Of a stretch of DNA of 7,635 nucleotides, positions 5,766 to 7,635 are shown in pieces; position 1 is the stretch's first letter; every line of letters begins with the position of its first letter. The position numbers and the translations under genes were made by a program. The DNA is from DASZHJ01 sp035263705 (GTDB lineage Bacteria > Pseudomonadota > Alphaproteobacteria > ATCC43930 > CGMCC-115725), in NCBI GenBank assembly GCA_035263705.1, contig DATFRA010000143.1, forward strand, positions 1 through 7,635, given 5' to 3'. Under the pieces are notes generated by a model, which was not told the origin of the DNA, ran no database searches, and saw nothing but the letters and a program-made list of their open reading frames with translations.

Positions 5766-6929
5766 TCAGACGATTTCGAGCTCGACATCGCCTCCACCAA
5801 CGAGCATCTCGAGCCCGGCCTCGGTCAAGGCGTAGGTGCCGCCCTGGATGATACCCAGGTCCTCCTCGAGAAGCTGCAGATAGGCGTGCAGCACGAACAC
5901 CATGCCGGGTTCCAGGCGCCGGTCGAAGCCGCGGCTGATCTGCAGCGGCTCGAGCCAGATTGGCGGATAGGCCACGCCAATCCCGTAGCCAAAACGCATT
6001 AGGGCCGCGCCCTCGAGCCCGACGCGCCGCAAAGGCGCAAGAGACGCTTCCTCGACGTCGGCGACTCCGACGCCCGGACGCACGGCGGCGATGCCGGCGG
6101 AAAGCGAAGCGCGCGCCAGTCCATAGATCTCGCGAGCGCGTTTGGTCGGCTGACCCGCCGCGAGCGTGTGCACGGCCGTCGCATGATAGCGCCGGTCGAC
6201 GCCGGCGAATTCGAGATGCACGAGGTCGCCAGACTGGATGATCCGGTGCCTCGGTGTCGCGTGGCCGCCGGCGCTGCGTGGTCCGCTCGCGAGCTCCGTA
6301 GGGATCGACCAGTAGTCGCTGCCTGCGCGGCGCATGGCGTTCTCGACCGCCGCGGCGAGATCGATCTCGGTGATGCCGGGCTTGAGCGCCCGCCGCGCTT
6401 CGTCGAGGCCGAGCTGCGCGAAGCGAGCGGCGGAGCGCAGATACCGCATCTCCCGCGGCGACTTGACGAGGCGCACAGAGCCGAGGAGGTCCGTTGCGTC
6501 CAGAAGCTCGGCGGGCGCCAGCGCGCGCGCGATTGCAAGCCCGAGCGAATAAGGGAGCGCATAGGTCTGCGCCTCGATCGCAATCCTCCCGCCGCGGAAG
6601 CCCTTTTCGTTCGCGACAGAAGCGATGAGTCCGGCGACGTCGTCGGTGAACAAACGATAGGACCGGATATCGGGGACCCAGGACGTCTCGCGCGGCAGCG
6701 CAAGGTCGACATCGCGCACGACCAGCGTCGGCTCGCCGCCATCGACCATGAAGATCAGCGCCTGGGGGCTGTTGGAGCTGACCCAGGAATCGTAGCCGGC
6801 AAAATAGTAGAGGTGCTCGGGCGCAACGCTGACGCAGCACTCGAAGCCATGTCGCCGAAGCGTCTCGCGGACACGGCCGAGCCGGCTGCGATGCTCGGCT
6901 TCGGTAAAGGCTGCGTATGTCGGCGGCAT
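5766..6929 (-). CDS. M24 family (creatinase/DoeA-like) hydrolase, metal site absent
   Basis: 387-residue protein with the two-domain plan of creatinase and prolidase: N-terminal domain about 12-145 (SVAPEHLYYFAGYDSW) and pita-bread domain about 155-387 (VKSPREMRYLRSAARF, then GDLVHLEFAG, GYGIGVAYPPIW, LEPGMVF). The five metal ligands of M24 aminopeptidases are all replaced: E240 for Asp, T251 for Asp, Y315 for His, H348 for Glu, Q362 or G363 for Glu. H223 in GGHATPRHRIIQSGDLV aligns with the catalytic His of creatinase (GAHNPVTNRIVQSGD as I recall it). The LEFAGVDRRYH and GYGIGVAYPP blocks recall ectoine hydrolase DoeA-like members, so an amidinohydrolase or ring-amide hydrolase role is more likely than peptidase. 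The frame runs upstream to 7019, but that would overlap the SDR gene by 76 bases; the ATG at 6929 fits, although its Shine-Dalgarno match is weak. It lies 14 bases after the SDR stop, so probably one operon. Substrate unknown. Confidence 0.88.
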   Translation of the reverse strand: MPPTYAAFTEAEHRSRLGRVRETLRRHGFECCVSVAPEHLYYFAGYDSWVSSNSPQALIFMVDGGEPTLVVRDVDLALPRETSWVPDIRSYRLFTDDVAGLIASVANEKGFRGGRIAIEAQTYALPYSLGLAIARALAPAELLDATDLLGSVRLVKSPREMRYLRSAARFAQLGLDEARRALKPGITEIDLAAAVENAMRRAGSDYWSIPTELASGPRSAGGHATPRHRIIQSGDLVHLEFAGVDRRYHATAVHTLAAGQPTKRAREIYGLARASLSAGIAAVRPGVGVADVEEASLAPLRRVGLEGAALMRFGYGIGVAYPPIWLEPLQISRGFDRRLEPGMVFVLHAYLQLLEEDLGIIQGGTYALTEAGLEMLVGGGDVELEIV

Positions 6930-6943
6930 CCTCGTGTCCCGCC

Positions 6944-7635
6944 TCAGAATTGATAGCGCCGCAGCCCGCCGTCCACGGGGATCACCGTGCCCGTGATATA
7001 ATTGGCGAGGGGTGAGCACAGGAACACCGCCAGCACCGCGAGTTCCTCTGGCTCACCGTAACGGCCAACGGGAATCTCCGCGCGCGAGAAGCGCTCGCGC
7101 TCCTCCGGCGGATAGTTGCGCCGGATCTGCTCGCTCATGATGCGGCCCGGCGCAATCGAGTTGATGGTGATGCCGAGCCGGCCCACGTCCCGCGAGAGGC
7201 CCTTGGCCCAGGCGTGGACGCCCGCCTTGGCCGAGAAGGCGGCATTGATGTGCTCGGGCTCGGACTTGCCAGTGATGTTGACGATGCGACCCCATTTCCG
7301 CTCCATCATGCCCGGCAGGATCGCCTGGGTGAGCTGGCGCACGCGGGTGAAGTTGAGGGTCATCGCCTCCTCCCAGCGCTCCTCGCCGGCGTCGACCGGA
7401 AGCGGCCGGCTGCCGCCGGCGCAGTTGACGAGGATCTCGACACGGCCCAGCGCGGCGACGGCTTGATCGCGGATGCGCTGGGCCGCATCGGGCGCCATCA
7501 CGTCCTGCACGATGAGCGCGGGCGCCGGGTCCTGGGCGCGGGCGATCTCGGCCGCGAGCTCCTCCAGCAGCGGCTTCCTGCGCGCGACGGCCGCGACCTT
7601 GACGCCTTCACTGGCGAGCATCCGGGCGATGGCAC
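6944..7635 (-). CDS. SDR family protein lacking catalytic Tyr (5' partial)
   Basis: Short-chain dehydrogenase/reductase, Rossmann fold, about 229 residues visible. The frame stays open to the window edge, where it reads A-I-A-R before M-L-A-S-E-G; this is the end of the first helix, so the glycine-rich NAD(P) motif and the true start lie outside, and the ATG at 7621 is internal. Counting from that Met, NCAGG (67-71) is the NNAG motif, N90 in MTLNF the structural Asn, K132 the catalytic Lys, and SIAPGRIMSEQI (155-166) and the C-terminal GTVIPVDGG (211-219) are standard. The Tyr of Y-x-x-x-K is A128 (AFSAK), and the Ser position appears to be G118 (NITGKS). R14-R15 after the second strand may hint at NADP(H), but this is weak. 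It is the upstream gene of an operon with the M24 protein. It is probably an SDR subfamily with altered chemistry; reaction unknown. Confidence 0.9.
   Translation of the reverse strand, partial: AIARMLASEGVKVAAVARRKPLLEELAAEIARAQDPAPALIVQDVMAPDAAQRIRDQAVAALGRVEILVNCAGGSRPLPVDAGEERWEEAMTLNFTRVRQLTQAILPGMMERKWGRIVNITGKSEPEHINAAFSAKAGVHAWAKGLSRDVGRLGITINSIAPGRIMSEQIRRNYPPEERERFSRAEIPVGRYGEPEELAVLAVFLCSPLANYITGTVIPVDGGLRRYQF

Noticed and set aside
5731..6840. 369-residue minus-strand open frame overlapping the M24 gene
   Set aside because: Very Arg-rich translation in another frame of the same strand; the M24 frame has all the family blocks.

Overview
The window is high-GC DNA with dense, leaderless gene packing and the lipid and CoA gene families typical of soil or rhizosphere Proteobacteria. 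My best guess, from protein style only, is an alphaproteobacterium of the Hyphomicrobiales or Rhodospirillales kind. No rRNA, tRNA, CRISPR array, insertion sequence or phage gene is visible. The layout is ordinary chromosome: two metabolic gene pairs flank a lone periplasmic enzyme and a large membrane-anchored enzyme.

Left part, plus strand (1-2149): an HMG-CoA lyase family gene, cut by the window's left edge, is followed after 4 bases by an acyl-CoA dehydrogenase that starts with GTG. The pair looks like the end of an acyl-CoA degradation operon. Converging on it after 15 bases is a minus-strand gene (2165-2806) for a histidine-phosphatase family protein with a signal peptide. Its start is moved here to an ATG behind a perfect AAGGAG.

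Middle (2807-5750): a 325-base divergent intergenic region holds a GC-rich inverted repeat and no promoter I would defend. It is followed by an 872-residue protein made of a duplicated multi-pass membrane region, a spermidine-synthase-like AdoMet-binding domain and one TPR-like unit. Its start is reassigned to the ATG at 3132.

Right part, minus strand (5766-7635): a short-chain dehydrogenase/reductase (SDR), cut by the right edge, is followed after 14 bases by a creatinase/prolidase (M24) family protein. They read as one operon of unknown substrate, converging on the membrane gene with a 15-base gap.

No obviously new multi-gene system is visible. The most notable theme is that four of the six proteins have a family fold but a substituted textbook active site. 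The acyl-CoA dehydrogenase lacks the C-terminal Glu but has one at the isovaleryl-CoA dehydrogenase position. The SDR lacks the Tyr, and apparently the Ser, of its catalytic set. The M24 protein lacks all five metal ligands but keeps a creatinase-like His. The spermidine-synthase-like domain lacks the paired catalytic Asp residues. Several of these are probably subfamily traits, not decay, because all frames are open and the folds are well kept. They do mean that automatic product names for these genes are unsafe.
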